Assembly: GCA_002338605.1 (NCBI GenBank)
Contig: DDIP01000285.1
Span: 1 to 8,215, forward strand
DNA from: Proteobacteria bacterium UBA1847
GTDB taxonomy: Bacteria; Pseudomonadota; Gammaproteobacteria; Steroidobacterales; Woeseiaceae
Reading direction: 5' to 3'
Length of the DNA: 8,215 nt
A program made the translations under genes and the position numbers. Each line of letters starts with the position of its first letter. Within the stretch, counting starts at the first letter, position 1. Positions 1 through 6,309 of this stretch are shown one piece after another. The notes beneath the pieces are model-generated. The model was not told the origin of the DNA. It did no database searches and worked only from the letters and a program-made list of their open reading frames with translations.

Positions 1-735
1 CTATCCCTTTTCTCGGAACACGACGAGCCCGACTCAATGTCGGGCTTTGCCGTGCGCGAAAGCGGCCGTGCCAAACGACTGTCGATCAAGGTATTCCCGC
101 GCGGTCGCGTTGAGGTGGTTGTGCCGAAGCGTACTCGCCCGGCCGACGTACGCGAGTTCGTCGAGGCACATCGCGACTGGATTCAGAAATCGCGGGACCA
201 GTTTGCCGCCGAACATACGCCGGAACCCTTTGTATTGCCTCGACGGGTCCGTCTTGACGGCATCGGGCGACAGTTTAGCGTTGAGTACCAGCCGGAGCGC
301 AATGCAAAGACAGTGAAGTATCGCGGGTATACCTACAAGGTGGTTCTGTCCGGCCGTATCGATGACGAGCGCCTCTGCGTTTCGGCACTGAAGCGCTGGT
401 TGCTCGGCCTCGCGAAGCGGGAATTTGAGCCTCAGCTCCGAGCCCTCGCCACGATGAGCGGAAACTCGTTCAAGAAATTGCATGTTCGTGGCCAGCGTAC
501 CTGCTGGGGCAGCCACTCCAGTACCGGGACGATCAGTCTGAATTATTGCCTGCTGTTCCTCGATCCCGCGCATCTGCGCTACGTGATGATTCATGAGCTT
601 TGCCACGCGAGGCACATGAATCATTCAAAGCGATTCTGGCGCCTGGTCAGCCAGTTCGAACCCGACTATCGGCGCCTCGACAGCGATCTCAACTCCTGCT
701 GGAAGAAAATCCCTACCTGGGTCGGAATTTACTAG
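1..735 (+). CDS. YgjP/SprT-like zinc metallohydrolase (YgjP family, DUF45), 5' end uncertain
   Basis: Predicted soluble zinc-dependent hydrolase of the YgjP family (M48/SprT-like metallopeptidase fold; some members are described as UTP pyrophosphatases, the physiological role being poorly defined). Numbered from the ATG at 37, the protein has 232 residues. The zinc site is HELCH at 186-190 with a third His at 196 (H-E-x2-H-x5-H), inside the family block HMNHSKRFW. A second hallmark, RGQRTCWGSHSSTGTISLNY (151-170), precedes it, and the N-terminal block AKRLSIKV (12-19) is also typical. The start is doubtful: no convincing Shine-Dalgarno precedes the ATG at 37, that ATG lies in a strong hairpin, and the same frame is open back to base 1, so translation may begin outside the window. 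It looks more GC-rich than the genes to its right and is probably not part of the catabolic cluster. Family assignment is firm; the substrate is not. Confidence 0.88.
   Translation, partial: LSLFSEHDEPDSMSGFAVRESGRAKRLSIKVFPRGRVEVVVPKRTRPADVREFVEAHRDWIQKSRDQFAAEHTPEPFVLPRRVRLDGIGRQFSVEYQPERNAKTVKYRGYTYKVVLSGRIDDERLCVSALKRWLLGLAKREFEPQLRALATMSGNSFKKLHVRGQRTCWGSHSSTGTISLNYCLLFLDPAHLRYVMIHELCHARHMNHSKRFWRLVSQFEPDYRRLDSDLNSCWKKIPTWVGIY
26..46 (+). terminator. Terminator-like hairpin over the annotated start of the YgjP-like gene
   Basis: A perfect 8-bp stem, AGCCCGAC (26-33) pairing with GTCGGGCT (39-46), encloses the 5-nt loop TCAAT and is followed by two more T residues. This is the shape of a short intrinsic terminator, probably of a gene upstream of the window, though the T-run is only three bases. 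It contains the ATG at 37-39, so either it would sequester that start or the true start lies elsewhere. Confidence 0.4.
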
Positions 736-840
736 AAAGTTAGGATCGCCTGGAATTATCCGCAATCCAAAGAGCCGTCAATTAGCCTGAGCACAAGTAG
801 AGATTGTTGAAAATGAATACTTCGGCTTTGGCTGTGGGTC

Positions 841-872
841 GATAATACAAACACACAAGCATGAAGCTGGAG
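841..872 (+). promoter_or_regulatory. Putative -10 element and ribosome binding site for the NicX-like gene
   Basis: The 146-bp gap 736-881 contains GATAAT at 841-846, a 5/6 match to the sigma-70 -10 consensus, but no good -35 lies 16-18 bp upstream, so the promoter call is weak. GGAG at 869-872 lies 9 nt before the ATG at 882 and is a convincing Shine-Dalgarno that supports this start. Nothing else is recognisable in the gap. Confidence 0.4.
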
Positions 873-881
873 TGAAACTTT

Positions 882-1961
882 ATGGCCTCGATATCTCCCG
901 ATGTGGCAACACGACTGAAACCTGATGTCCTTCCAGTCGTCAAACTTATTTATGAAGACCTGTGCAATCTTCAGGCCGATCAAAACGTCCTGATCATTAG
1001 CGATGCGCGAACGCCAGATTACGTCGTGTCGGTTTTTCAGGGTATGGCATTGGCGATGGGGGCAGAGGCTGTATCGATCGAATGCAGGGTTCCAGTCGGT
1101 GGCGCAACCTACCAGCCGGGTTCGAAATGGCCGTCGATGCTCGGAGCGGCGGCGATGGAGGCGGACCTGATCATCGATATGGCTGTAGGCTACGCAGATT
1201 TCATTGTCGATGCGATCAACAATGGCGCCAGGGTTCTATGTCCTGGCGATGGAATCGGCGGTCCATTTATGGATGATGTTCTTATCCGAACGATGCTGCA
1301 CTCGGATATTCACGCTATTCGTCGGCACGCGGACAAGGTTGCGCAACGCTTTGGCGATGCCACGACATGCAGTGTCAAAACCGGTGACGACGAACTCATC
1401 ATTGACCTCACTGATGTCGAGGGCCTGCCGGCCTGCGGATTCCTTTGGGATCCGGACAAAAAGGACTGGAAATCCAGCTGGGCCTTCTTACCACCGGCCC
1501 AGCCAGGCATTCTTATACCTAAGGGTCGTGGAACAGGTTCAATAAACGTCGACGGTACGCTTCTTTATCATCCCGACTATCACGAAAAGCCGGATTCGCC
1601 ACTACGCCTGACCTTTAAGGATGGGCATCTTGAAGCAATTGGAGGAGACCCGCTTCTCGCCGCACGGCTCGAGGCCTGGCTTGAAGATCTTGGTGACGAA
1701 GGGGCGTACTACGGTCCTGTTCATTTCAATATTGGCAACAATCCGAATGCGCTGCTAACCCAAAGTCAGGAGTGGGAACGCGTCTATGGCTCAATAACCT
1801 GCGGCATGGGCGACCTGAGCTTGCTCGGTGGACTACTTTCGGATATCGACAGGGCCATTCTCAATAAGTCTTCCGTTCATTGGGACTGGACGGTTCTGCA
1901 CCCGACGATCTACCTGGATGACAAGCTACTTGCCGATAAAGGCAGGATATACGTTGACTAG
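882..1961 (+). CDS. NicX-like putative mononuclear iron dioxygenase (M29 aminopeptidase superfamily)
   Basis: A 359-residue soluble protein related to M29 leucyl aminopeptidases and, more closely by its metal-site layout, to 2,5-dihydroxypyridine 5,6-dioxygenase NicX, which opens the pyridine ring of a nicotinate breakdown intermediate using one Fe(II). The N-terminal half (about 1-155) is an alpha/beta domain; the C-terminal half carries the metal site. His281 (GPVHFNIG) and the HWD motif His333/Asp335 are spaced 52 residues apart, close to the 53 between His265 and His318 of NicX (with Asp320), as I remember them. The M29 signature with a zinc-binding Glu (EVFT-like) is replaced by PKGRGTGSINVDG (213-225), and the M29 His in GTIH is replaced by SIT (304-306), arguing against a two-zinc peptidase. 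It probably leads a unit with the PLP enzyme 108 bp downstream. A paralogue lies on the minus strand at the right edge. The exact substrate is unknown. Confidence 0.75.
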   Translation: MASISPDVATRLKPDVLPVVKLIYEDLCNLQADQNVLIISDARTPDYVVSVFQGMALAMGAEAVSIECRVPVGGATYQPGSKWPSMLGAAAMEADLIIDMAVGYADFIVDAINNGARVLCPGDGIGGPFMDDVLIRTMLHSDIHAIRRHADKVAQRFGDATTCSVKTGDDELIIDLTDVEGLPACGFLWDPDKKDWKSSWAFLPPAQPGILIPKGRGTGSINVDGTLLYHPDYHEKPDSPLRLTFKDGHLEAIGGDPLLAARLEAWLEDLGDEGAYYGPVHFNIGNNPNALLTQSQEWERVYGSITCGMGDLSLLGGLLSDIDRAILNKSSVHWDWTVLHPTIYLDDKLLADKGRIYVD

Positions 1962-2001
1962 TTTCGAACCGGGCGAACTGCCGTCTGATGAGTCAAAAAT
2001 G

Positions 2002-2015
2002 CCGCTAAATAGCGG
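2002..2015. repeat. Short inverted repeat between the NicX-like and PLP-enzyme genes
   Basis: CCGCT (2002-2006) and AGCGG (2011-2015) flank a 4-nt AAAT loop. There is no T-run after it on the plus strand, so it is unlikely to terminate transcription between the two genes. On the minus strand it is followed by CATTTTTG, giving a weak terminator shape. The remainder of the 1962-2069 gap shows no promoter or strong ribosome binding site that I can defend. Confidence 0.3.
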
Positions 2016-2069
2016 TGAGGGCGCGGCTCAACTCTTGCCAATGTGGTCTGGCTTTCTGCGCCTTGGCTT

Positions 2070-3044
2070 ATGATTGCTAAGATTCCGGTCCCGATACCGA
2101 TCGAGGATATTCGAGCCGCAAACACTCGAATCCAGGGTGCGGCCGTACGGACGCCATTGATTCCTTTTTCAAACGACGCCAGCGCTGCCCAAATTTTCCT
2201 GAAACCCGAGAATTTGCAGGAGATAGGGTCGTTCAAAATTCGTGGCGCATACAATGCGTTGGCTGTAGCGAACGAGATTGATCTTGCAGACGGTGTCTAC
2301 ACTGCGAGTGCCGGAAATATGGCGCAAGGGGTGGCGTGGACCGCTCGCCGAATGAATGTTCAGTGTGAGGTGATAGTTCCTGATCATGCACCGCAGACCA
2401 AACTCGACGCGATTCGCCGATTAGGTGGGGAAATTCGAAAGCTCCCGTTTGATGACTGGTGGCAGATTCTGATCGACCATCGCTGTGATGGAATGAAGGG
2501 TAAATTTGTTCACCCCGTCAGCGATCGCGATGTGATCGCCGGCAATGGAACAATTGGCTTGGAGATCATTGAGGACTTGCCGGATGTCGATACGGTAATC
2601 GTTCCGTTCGGCGGTGGCGGTCTAAGTTGTGGTATCGCATCGGCAATAAAAGCAATCAAACCCGATACAAAAGTAATTGCAGTCGAGGTTGATACCGCAT
2701 GCCCTTTGTCGGCTGCGCTCAAGGCTGGATATCCTGTCAAAGTTGACTACAAAGCATCGTTTGTTGATGGCATCGGAAGTCGCGGCGTTCTTGCCGATAT
2801 GTGGCCGTTGAGTCAAACGGTACTGGACGGGGTTATCGTCGTATCACTGGAGGAAGTCGCGGCGGCTATTAGACTGCTGGCAGAGCGCAATCGACTTATT
2901 GCGGAGGGCGCCGGGGCAGCAGCCATCGCAGCATGTCTTACTGGTCGCGCAGGCCAGGGCAACATCGTATGCATTGTGTCTGGCGGAAATATTGATACAC
3001 GCAAGCTTGGAAGAATACTGGAGCGCAAGAACCCGGACACTTAG
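2070..3044 (+). CDS. PLP-dependent threonine/serine dehydratase-like enzyme (fold type II)
   Basis: A 324-residue cytoplasmic PLP enzyme of the tryptophan-synthase-beta fold, in the threonine/serine dehydratase, serine racemase and 3-hydroxyaspartate ammonia-lyase group. Such enzymes remove ammonia and water from beta-hydroxy amino acids. From the ATG: Lys56 in SFKIRGAY is the Schiff-base lysine; SAGNMAQG (80-87) is the substrate loop; GGGGL (181-185) binds the PLP phosphate; AEGAGAAA (278-285) and CIVSGGN (301-307) are typical late motifs, the Ser contacting the pyridine nitrogen. There is no ACT-type regulatory domain, so it resembles catabolic rather than biosynthetic threonine dehydratases. 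The usual His of SAGNHAQG is Met82. I chose ATG 2070 over GTG 2043 because family members begin about 10-20 residues before the EDIRAANTRI-like helix; neither start has a clear Shine-Dalgarno. The true substrate could be a hydroxy amino acid made by the cluster. Confidence 0.85.
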   Translation: MIAKIPVPIPIEDIRAANTRIQGAAVRTPLIPFSNDASAAQIFLKPENLQEIGSFKIRGAYNALAVANEIDLADGVYTASAGNMAQGVAWTARRMNVQCEVIVPDHAPQTKLDAIRRLGGEIRKLPFDDWWQILIDHRCDGMKGKFVHPVSDRDVIAGNGTIGLEIIEDLPDVDTVIVPFGGGGLSCGIASAIKAIKPDTKVIAVEVDTACPLSAALKAGYPVKVDYKASFVDGIGSRGVLADMWPLSQTVLDGVIVVSLEEVAAAIRLLAERNRLIAEGAGAAAIAACLTGRAGQGNIVCIVSGGNIDTRKLGRILERKNPDT

Positions 3045-3091
3045 GATGTTACGCAGCGCAATTCAGGTGCGGCGAGGGCGGAATTCACGCA

Positions 3092-3406
3092 CTAGCAGGA
3101 CAGCAATTCGCTGACAATAAACACCTGAGAGCCGATTTTCTCCTTGTCTTCTCGGAGTTTTTCCTGCGCCTTTTCGCTATAGAATGCTGCCTCGAAACTC
3201 TCGCGATCCGGCCAATCCACGATCGTTTGAAAGCGAAAGGATGGTAACATGCCATCCGGTGAAATATCGTCAATACGAGAGAATTTGTTCCGGACAACAC
3301 TTGACATCGAATCGACGTACTTGCTGTGCTCGGAATTGCGCCAGCGAATGAACTCGTCCTCGTCGTAACCCTCGGCAAGATTGTAGAGTACTGTTAGTCG
3401 AATCAA
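3092..3406 (-). CDS. EthD/HapK-like dimeric alpha-beta barrel protein
   Basis: A 104-residue protein resembling the EthD / REDY-like HapK group of ferredoxin-like dimeric alpha-beta barrels. Members of this fold assist or catalyse small-molecule steps (ring-cleavage accessory proteins, cyclases, pigment precursor enzymes). Visible hallmarks are the first strand IRLTVLYNL (2-10), the helix with FIRWRNSEH (19-27), the PDRESFEAAFYSEKAQ helix (66-81) and the closing strand SQVFIVSELL (93-102). The start is TTG (3406-3404): the next in-frame Met is residue 34, which would delete the first strand and helix, and a GGGG tract lies 7 nt upstream of the TTG. It follows the ALDH gene after 31 nt on the same strand, so the two are almost certainly co-transcribed. 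The specific reaction cannot be read from the sequence. It ends 47 bp from the convergent PLP gene; I see no clear terminator in that gap. Confidence 0.7.
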   Translation of the reverse strand: MIRLTVLYNLAEGYDEDEFIRWRNSEHSKYVDSMSSVVRNKFSRIDDISPDGMLPSFRFQTIVDWPDRESFEAAFYSEKAQEKLREDKEKIGSQVFIVSELLSC

Positions 3407-3437
3407 AGCATTACCCCGCTGTGTGGAATGAATCGCG

Positions 3438-5024
3438 CTATTTTAGTGCCGGGATTTCCCAATTTTCGGGCAATTCTCCCTCGTCAAAAATAACTTCTCG
3501 GTGAGTGCTCCAAGTGGTGGTAATAGCCTCAGGCGTCCCGATTCCTGCGCCACGTGGGTCACCACACGGGCCGAACCAGTGATTCTGCGGCGCCCCCGTC
3601 GTTCGGGCGCGCATTCCGCAGTATGTCGTTCCATTGACGGTTGCGCGAAGAACCTGGTTCTGAAATCCAACATTCGCTGAGACGACAGCGGCAGTCAGGT
3701 TGTTCGACATCTGTTCGAACACTGATAACACTGCGTCAAGATCTTCGCTGCCGTAGCTTACGATAATCTGAAACGGTCCGAACAATTCAGTCGTAAGTAG
3801 ATCGAAATAGTGACCGAGGAACGCCTGAATCGGTGCTCGAATGGCAGTGGCTTCATAGGCGCCAAACATCTGAGGAATGTGGTCGCTGGTCAGTTGCGAA
3901 CCGCCGAACAAAAGTTCTGCTCCAGGGACGTCCAGGACGGCGTCAATGTGCGCACGTATCTGGGTGTTGTCCCAGGACAACACCGGCCCGATCGACAAAT
4001 CGGCAAGATTTCGCCTTTGGGCCAGCGTTCGAAGCTTTGGCAACAATGAGTCGACCCAATTGTCATGAACAAATAAGACACTTTGCGCAGAGCATTTCTG
4101 GCCTGACGCATTATAGGCGTCTTCGTCACATTGCCATGCAACATAGTCCAGCCATTTATCGTCAAAATCAGGGCCAATAATTTTCCAATCGTAGCCCGCG
4201 TCCTCGAGACGCACTCTCCCATTGACGCTGTCGCTGACTTTGTCTGCGGTCACGCTTGACCCGGTGAACTGGACGAGTCGAATCTGGTCGGCAGCGAACT
4301 TTATGAGTTCCCCCATACGTTCACCTCGACAATGAATCAGGTCGATGTCATTTGGCGACAGGCCGCAGTGGATTAGTAATCGTAAGAATTGTTCGAATAC
4401 GACGCTAACTTTGGAGTCGACCTTGACCAATGGTCGGTTTCCCATGAACAGGGCCCCCAAGGCTTGCAGTGCCGGTATTTCAAGCGGGAAATTGAAGGGT
4501 GCGACCACTACGACAGCGCCGAACGGCCATCGGTAACCGCGCGACTCCTGTCCTGCATGATCACCTGGGTTCGAGAACCCTCGACCCAGGAAACGAACAC
4601 CGTCGCCCGAAAAGTTTTCAAGAAATATTCGCGTGACCGTCACTTCGTTCATACACTGCTGCCAACTCTTTGGCATCACTCGTTGCGTAAGTTCTGCAAA
4701 GTAGTCAGCAACTTCGGGATCTGCCAGCAATGCAGCGGACCTCGCGCAAACACGACCGAGATGAACGTATCGTTCGGTACTCTTCATTGGGTTGTGCAGG
4801 CCCGATTTCGGACAGTTATTCAGGCCGTCTAGAAAAGGGACAACGTTCGTAGTGTCAGGAACACTCAGAAAGTGTGCGCCATTCATCGGGTCAACTATAT
4901 CGACTCGCTGCTCGTCACCCGACTCCCATTGACCAGCAACAAGGTTTTGCACTTTGCCGGGATTCGACGCAGTCATCTCATCAAAAGGGTTTACAGTGGC
5001 AAACGCGTTCCAGACCGACGACAT
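3438..5024 (-). CDS. ALDH12-like aldehyde dehydrogenase (probable 1-pyrroline-5-carboxylate dehydrogenase type)
   Basis: A 528-residue NAD(P)-dependent aldehyde dehydrogenase. It strongly resembles the plant mitochondrial ALDH12 family, which oxidises glutamate-5-semialdehyde (open form of pyrroline-5-carboxylate) to glutamate. Signature blocks are APFNFPLEIP (175-184, with the oxyanion Asn178), FTGSS (253-257), general base Glu274 in LEDAGYDWKIIGPD (273-286), nucleophile Cys311 in ASGQKCSAQS (306-315), ELFGPF (413-418), and GAPQNHWFGP with GDPRGAGIGTPEAI (477-501), the last being very characteristic of ALDH12. ATG 5024 is chosen because AGGGGAGA lies just upstream of it; an in-frame GTG at 5054 has no such support. 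It heads an operon with the EthD-like gene and is transcribed divergently from the membrane-protein operon. The real substrate may be another amino-acid-type semialdehyde produced by this cluster. Catalytic residues are all present, so it should be active. Confidence 0.9.
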   Translation of the reverse strand: MSSVWNAFATVNPFDEMTASNPGKVQNLVAGQWESGDEQRVDIVDPMNGAHFLSVPDTTNVVPFLDGLNNCPKSGLHNPMKSTERYVHLGRVCARSAALLADPEVADYFAELTQRVMPKSWQQCMNEVTVTRIFLENFSGDGVRFLGRGFSNPGDHAGQESRGYRWPFGAVVVVAPFNFPLEIPALQALGALFMGNRPLVKVDSKVSVVFEQFLRLLIHCGLSPNDIDLIHCRGERMGELIKFAADQIRLVQFTGSSVTADKVSDSVNGRVRLEDAGYDWKIIGPDFDDKWLDYVAWQCDEDAYNASGQKCSAQSVLFVHDNWVDSLLPKLRTLAQRRNLADLSIGPVLSWDNTQIRAHIDAVLDVPGAELLFGGSQLTSDHIPQMFGAYEATAIRAPIQAFLGHYFDLLTTELFGPFQIIVSYGSEDLDAVLSVFEQMSNNLTAAVVSANVGFQNQVLRATVNGTTYCGMRARTTGAPQNHWFGPCGDPRGAGIGTPEAITTTWSTHREVIFDEGELPENWEIPALK

Positions 5025-5071
5025 TGGCTCTCCCCTGGATATTAAGCAGGACACGGTTATTGGTTTGATGA

Positions 5072-5109
5072 ATATTAGGGTTGGTCATATCAAATCGCGA
5101 TCCTAATAT
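5072..5109. repeat. Inverted repeat ATATTAGG-N22-CCTAATAT in the divergent intergenic region
   Basis: Perfect 8-bp arms at 5072-5079 and 5102-5109 have their centres 30 bp apart, about three helical turns, in the gap between the divergent ALDH and membrane-protein genes. This placement and phasing suit a pair of operator half-sites for a regulator that is not encoded in the window. The spacing is too long to favour a simple RNA hairpin. Regulatory function is inferred. Confidence 0.45.
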
Positions 5110-5115
5110 GTCCAA
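5081..5115. promoter_or_regulatory. Candidate overlapping divergent promoters
   Basis: On the plus strand TTGGTC (5081-5086) and TAATAT (5104-5109) are separated by 17 bp. On the minus strand TTGGAC (5115-5110) and TGATAT (5092-5087) are also separated by 17 bp. The matches to the sigma-70 consensus are only 3-4 of 6, but the symmetrical, overlapping arrangement in the divergent gap, with the inverted repeat covering both, makes it the best promoter candidate for the two operons. Leaders would be roughly 55 nt to the ALDH and 115 nt to the membrane-protein gene. Confidence 0.3.
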
Positions 5116-5177
5116 GTTGACTTCATAGAAATCTAATCCGTTGCAACTCGAATCCACGTAATATGCTTGACGGCGCC

Positions 5178-5196
5178 TGGCGTTTGGGTCACGCCA
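5178..5196. repeat. Inverted repeat TGGCGT-N7-ACGCCA upstream of the membrane-protein operon
   Basis: Perfect 6-bp arms at 5178-5183 and 5191-5196 with a 7-nt spacer lie 34 bp before the ATG at 5230. It could be an operator or a hairpin in the 5' leader; with no T-run it is not a terminator. Confidence 0.35.
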
Positions 5197-5229
5197 AGTA
5201 CCAACACTGGTTTAGCATAGGGACGATCA

Positions 5230-5508
5230 ATGTCATTCGACTATCACTGGCACGATTTTCTGGGAAACCTGGGTGTCCTGTTGATTATAGTGTCGTACTT
5301 CTGGATGCAGATCGGTCGAATATCGGGTCAGGATCCACTGTACTCTATCGTGAACGCGATTGGAGCCGCTTTGGTACTTGTTTCATTGTATTTCGACTTT
5401 AATCTTTCCGCTTTTCTGGTCGAGACGTTCTGGCTCATCATCAGCATCCTTGGTTTGTTTCTCGGGTCACGCAAAATTCGCAGAATCGGTGTTCATAGAG
5501 ATGAATAG
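5230..5508 (+). CDS. CBU_0592-like small integral membrane protein
   Basis: A 92-residue, very hydrophobic protein with three predicted membrane segments (about 9-28, 37-55 and 59-79) and a basic, hydrophilic C-terminal tail (RKIRRIGVHRDE). The pattern YSIVNAIGAALVLVSLYFDF (38-57), followed by a segment with VETFWLIISILGL (64-76), matches what I recall of the CBU_0592 family of uncharacterised bacterial membrane proteins. The start at 5230 is supported by AGGGA 7-8 nt upstream. It is the first gene of a plus-strand unit, with the truncated amidohydrolase 45 bp downstream and the MFS transporter after that, so a role linked to transport or the membrane is possible but unproven. No catalytic motif is visible and no function is known for the family. 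Confidence 0.7.
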   Translation: MSFDYHWHDFLGNLGVLLIIVSYFWMQIGRISGQDPLYSIVNAIGAALVLVSLYFDFNLSAFLVETFWLIISILGLFLGSRKIRRIGVHRDE

Positions 5509-5553
5509 TTTTGAAGTTCTGGACGGTAAGTCCGGGATGGCAGTCTGATACGG

Positions 5554-6309
5554 ATGCTTGTGTTAGAGAATGTTCATGTCTTTGACGGCGAGCGAGATGT
5601 CCTGCAGGAACACCAGCACATCCTTATTGAATCGCCTCGGCTTTTCTTTGTAGGAAAAGCCCTGAGCGCAACAGGCGAGCATGGGGGTTTTCGGGCTCAG
5701 GCGGACGACTCAAATGATCACCTTTGTGGGTGTGCTGATCGTGGACTCAGTGTGATTATCAACGGTGAGCACCCGGTGCGAAAAGCCGCACGAAATGAAC
5801 TAAGAAAGGGTGCCCATGTGATCAAAATCATGGCGTCCGGTGGTATCGCCTCGCCAACAGACCCGATTGCCAACTTGCAGTTCTCGGAAGCCGAGATTCG
5901 GGCGATCGTAGAAGAGGCTTCATTCTGGGGCTCTTATGTGATGGCACATGTCAGGGATGCGAGATTGCAGAGCCTTGAGTACCTGAACGAGGCCAGCACG
6001 CGCATAGGGTTCGGGACAGATCTTTTCGGTGTGCTTCAATCGGAGCAGTCTCGCGAGTTGCAGGTTCGTGCTGAGGTTGACTCTAATGTCGATGTTCTTA
6101 AGTCCGTTACGTCGGGCAACGCAGAACTTTTAAATATGTCGGGTAAGTCGGGTTGTATTAAAGTTGGCGAGTTCGCTGACTTGCTTGTGCTCAGGAAGAA
6201 TCCATTGACCGACCTTTCAGTTCTGCAGGAGCAGGGCATGCACATAGAGCATATAATCAAGGCCGGTCAAATCGTCGATCGAAGCAGACATTCGTTGGCA
6301 ACGCATTGA
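5554..6309 (+). pseudogene. Internally deleted metal-dependent amidohydrolase (imidazolonepropionase/Xaa-Pro dipeptidase-like)
   Basis: A 251-residue open frame clearly derived from the amidohydrolase superfamily group that includes imidazolonepropionase-like and Xaa-Pro dipeptidase enzymes, normally about 400 residues. Kept: the N-terminal strand MLVLENVHVFDG, the block PRLFFVGKALSATGEHG (28-44), IKIMASGGIASPTDP (90-104) with the candidate carboxylated Lys91, His132 in VMAH, Asp156 in GFGTD, and the C-terminal ADLLVLRKNPLTDLSVL (208-224). Missing: about 75 residues at position 26/27 (near base 5631), which would hold the HxH metal motif after the N-terminal sandwich, and about 80-100 residues near positions 133-140 (bases 5950-5973), which would hold the IEHG histidine. 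Loss of three metal ligands makes normal catalysis very unlikely, yet both gaps are in frame. Read-through to the MFS gene is preserved by a TTGA overlap. It may be a decaying gene, or a remnant kept for coupling. Confidence 0.75.

Noticed and set aside
34..624. Long minus-strand open frame opposite the YgjP-like gene
   Set aside because: It is antisense to a gene with clear family motifs, has no recognisable domain and is explained by GC-rich codon use.
861..875. Mini-frame ATG-AAG-CTG-GAG-TGA just before the NicX-like gene
   Set aside because: Four codons overlapping the ribosome binding site, with no attenuator structure or codon run; most likely chance.
2043..2069. GTG start nine codons upstream for the PLP enzyme
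   Set aside because: No ribosome binding site, and the extra residues (VVWLSAPWL) have no counterpart in the family; the ATG at 2070 gives a typical N-terminus.
3833..4222. Open frames on both strands inside the ALDH gene
   Set aside because: They overlap the catalytic half of the ALDH in other frames and show no family motifs.
5025..5054. GTG start ten codons upstream for the ALDH
   Set aside because: The extension would translate through the strong AGGGGAGA ribosome binding site that serves the ATG at 5024.
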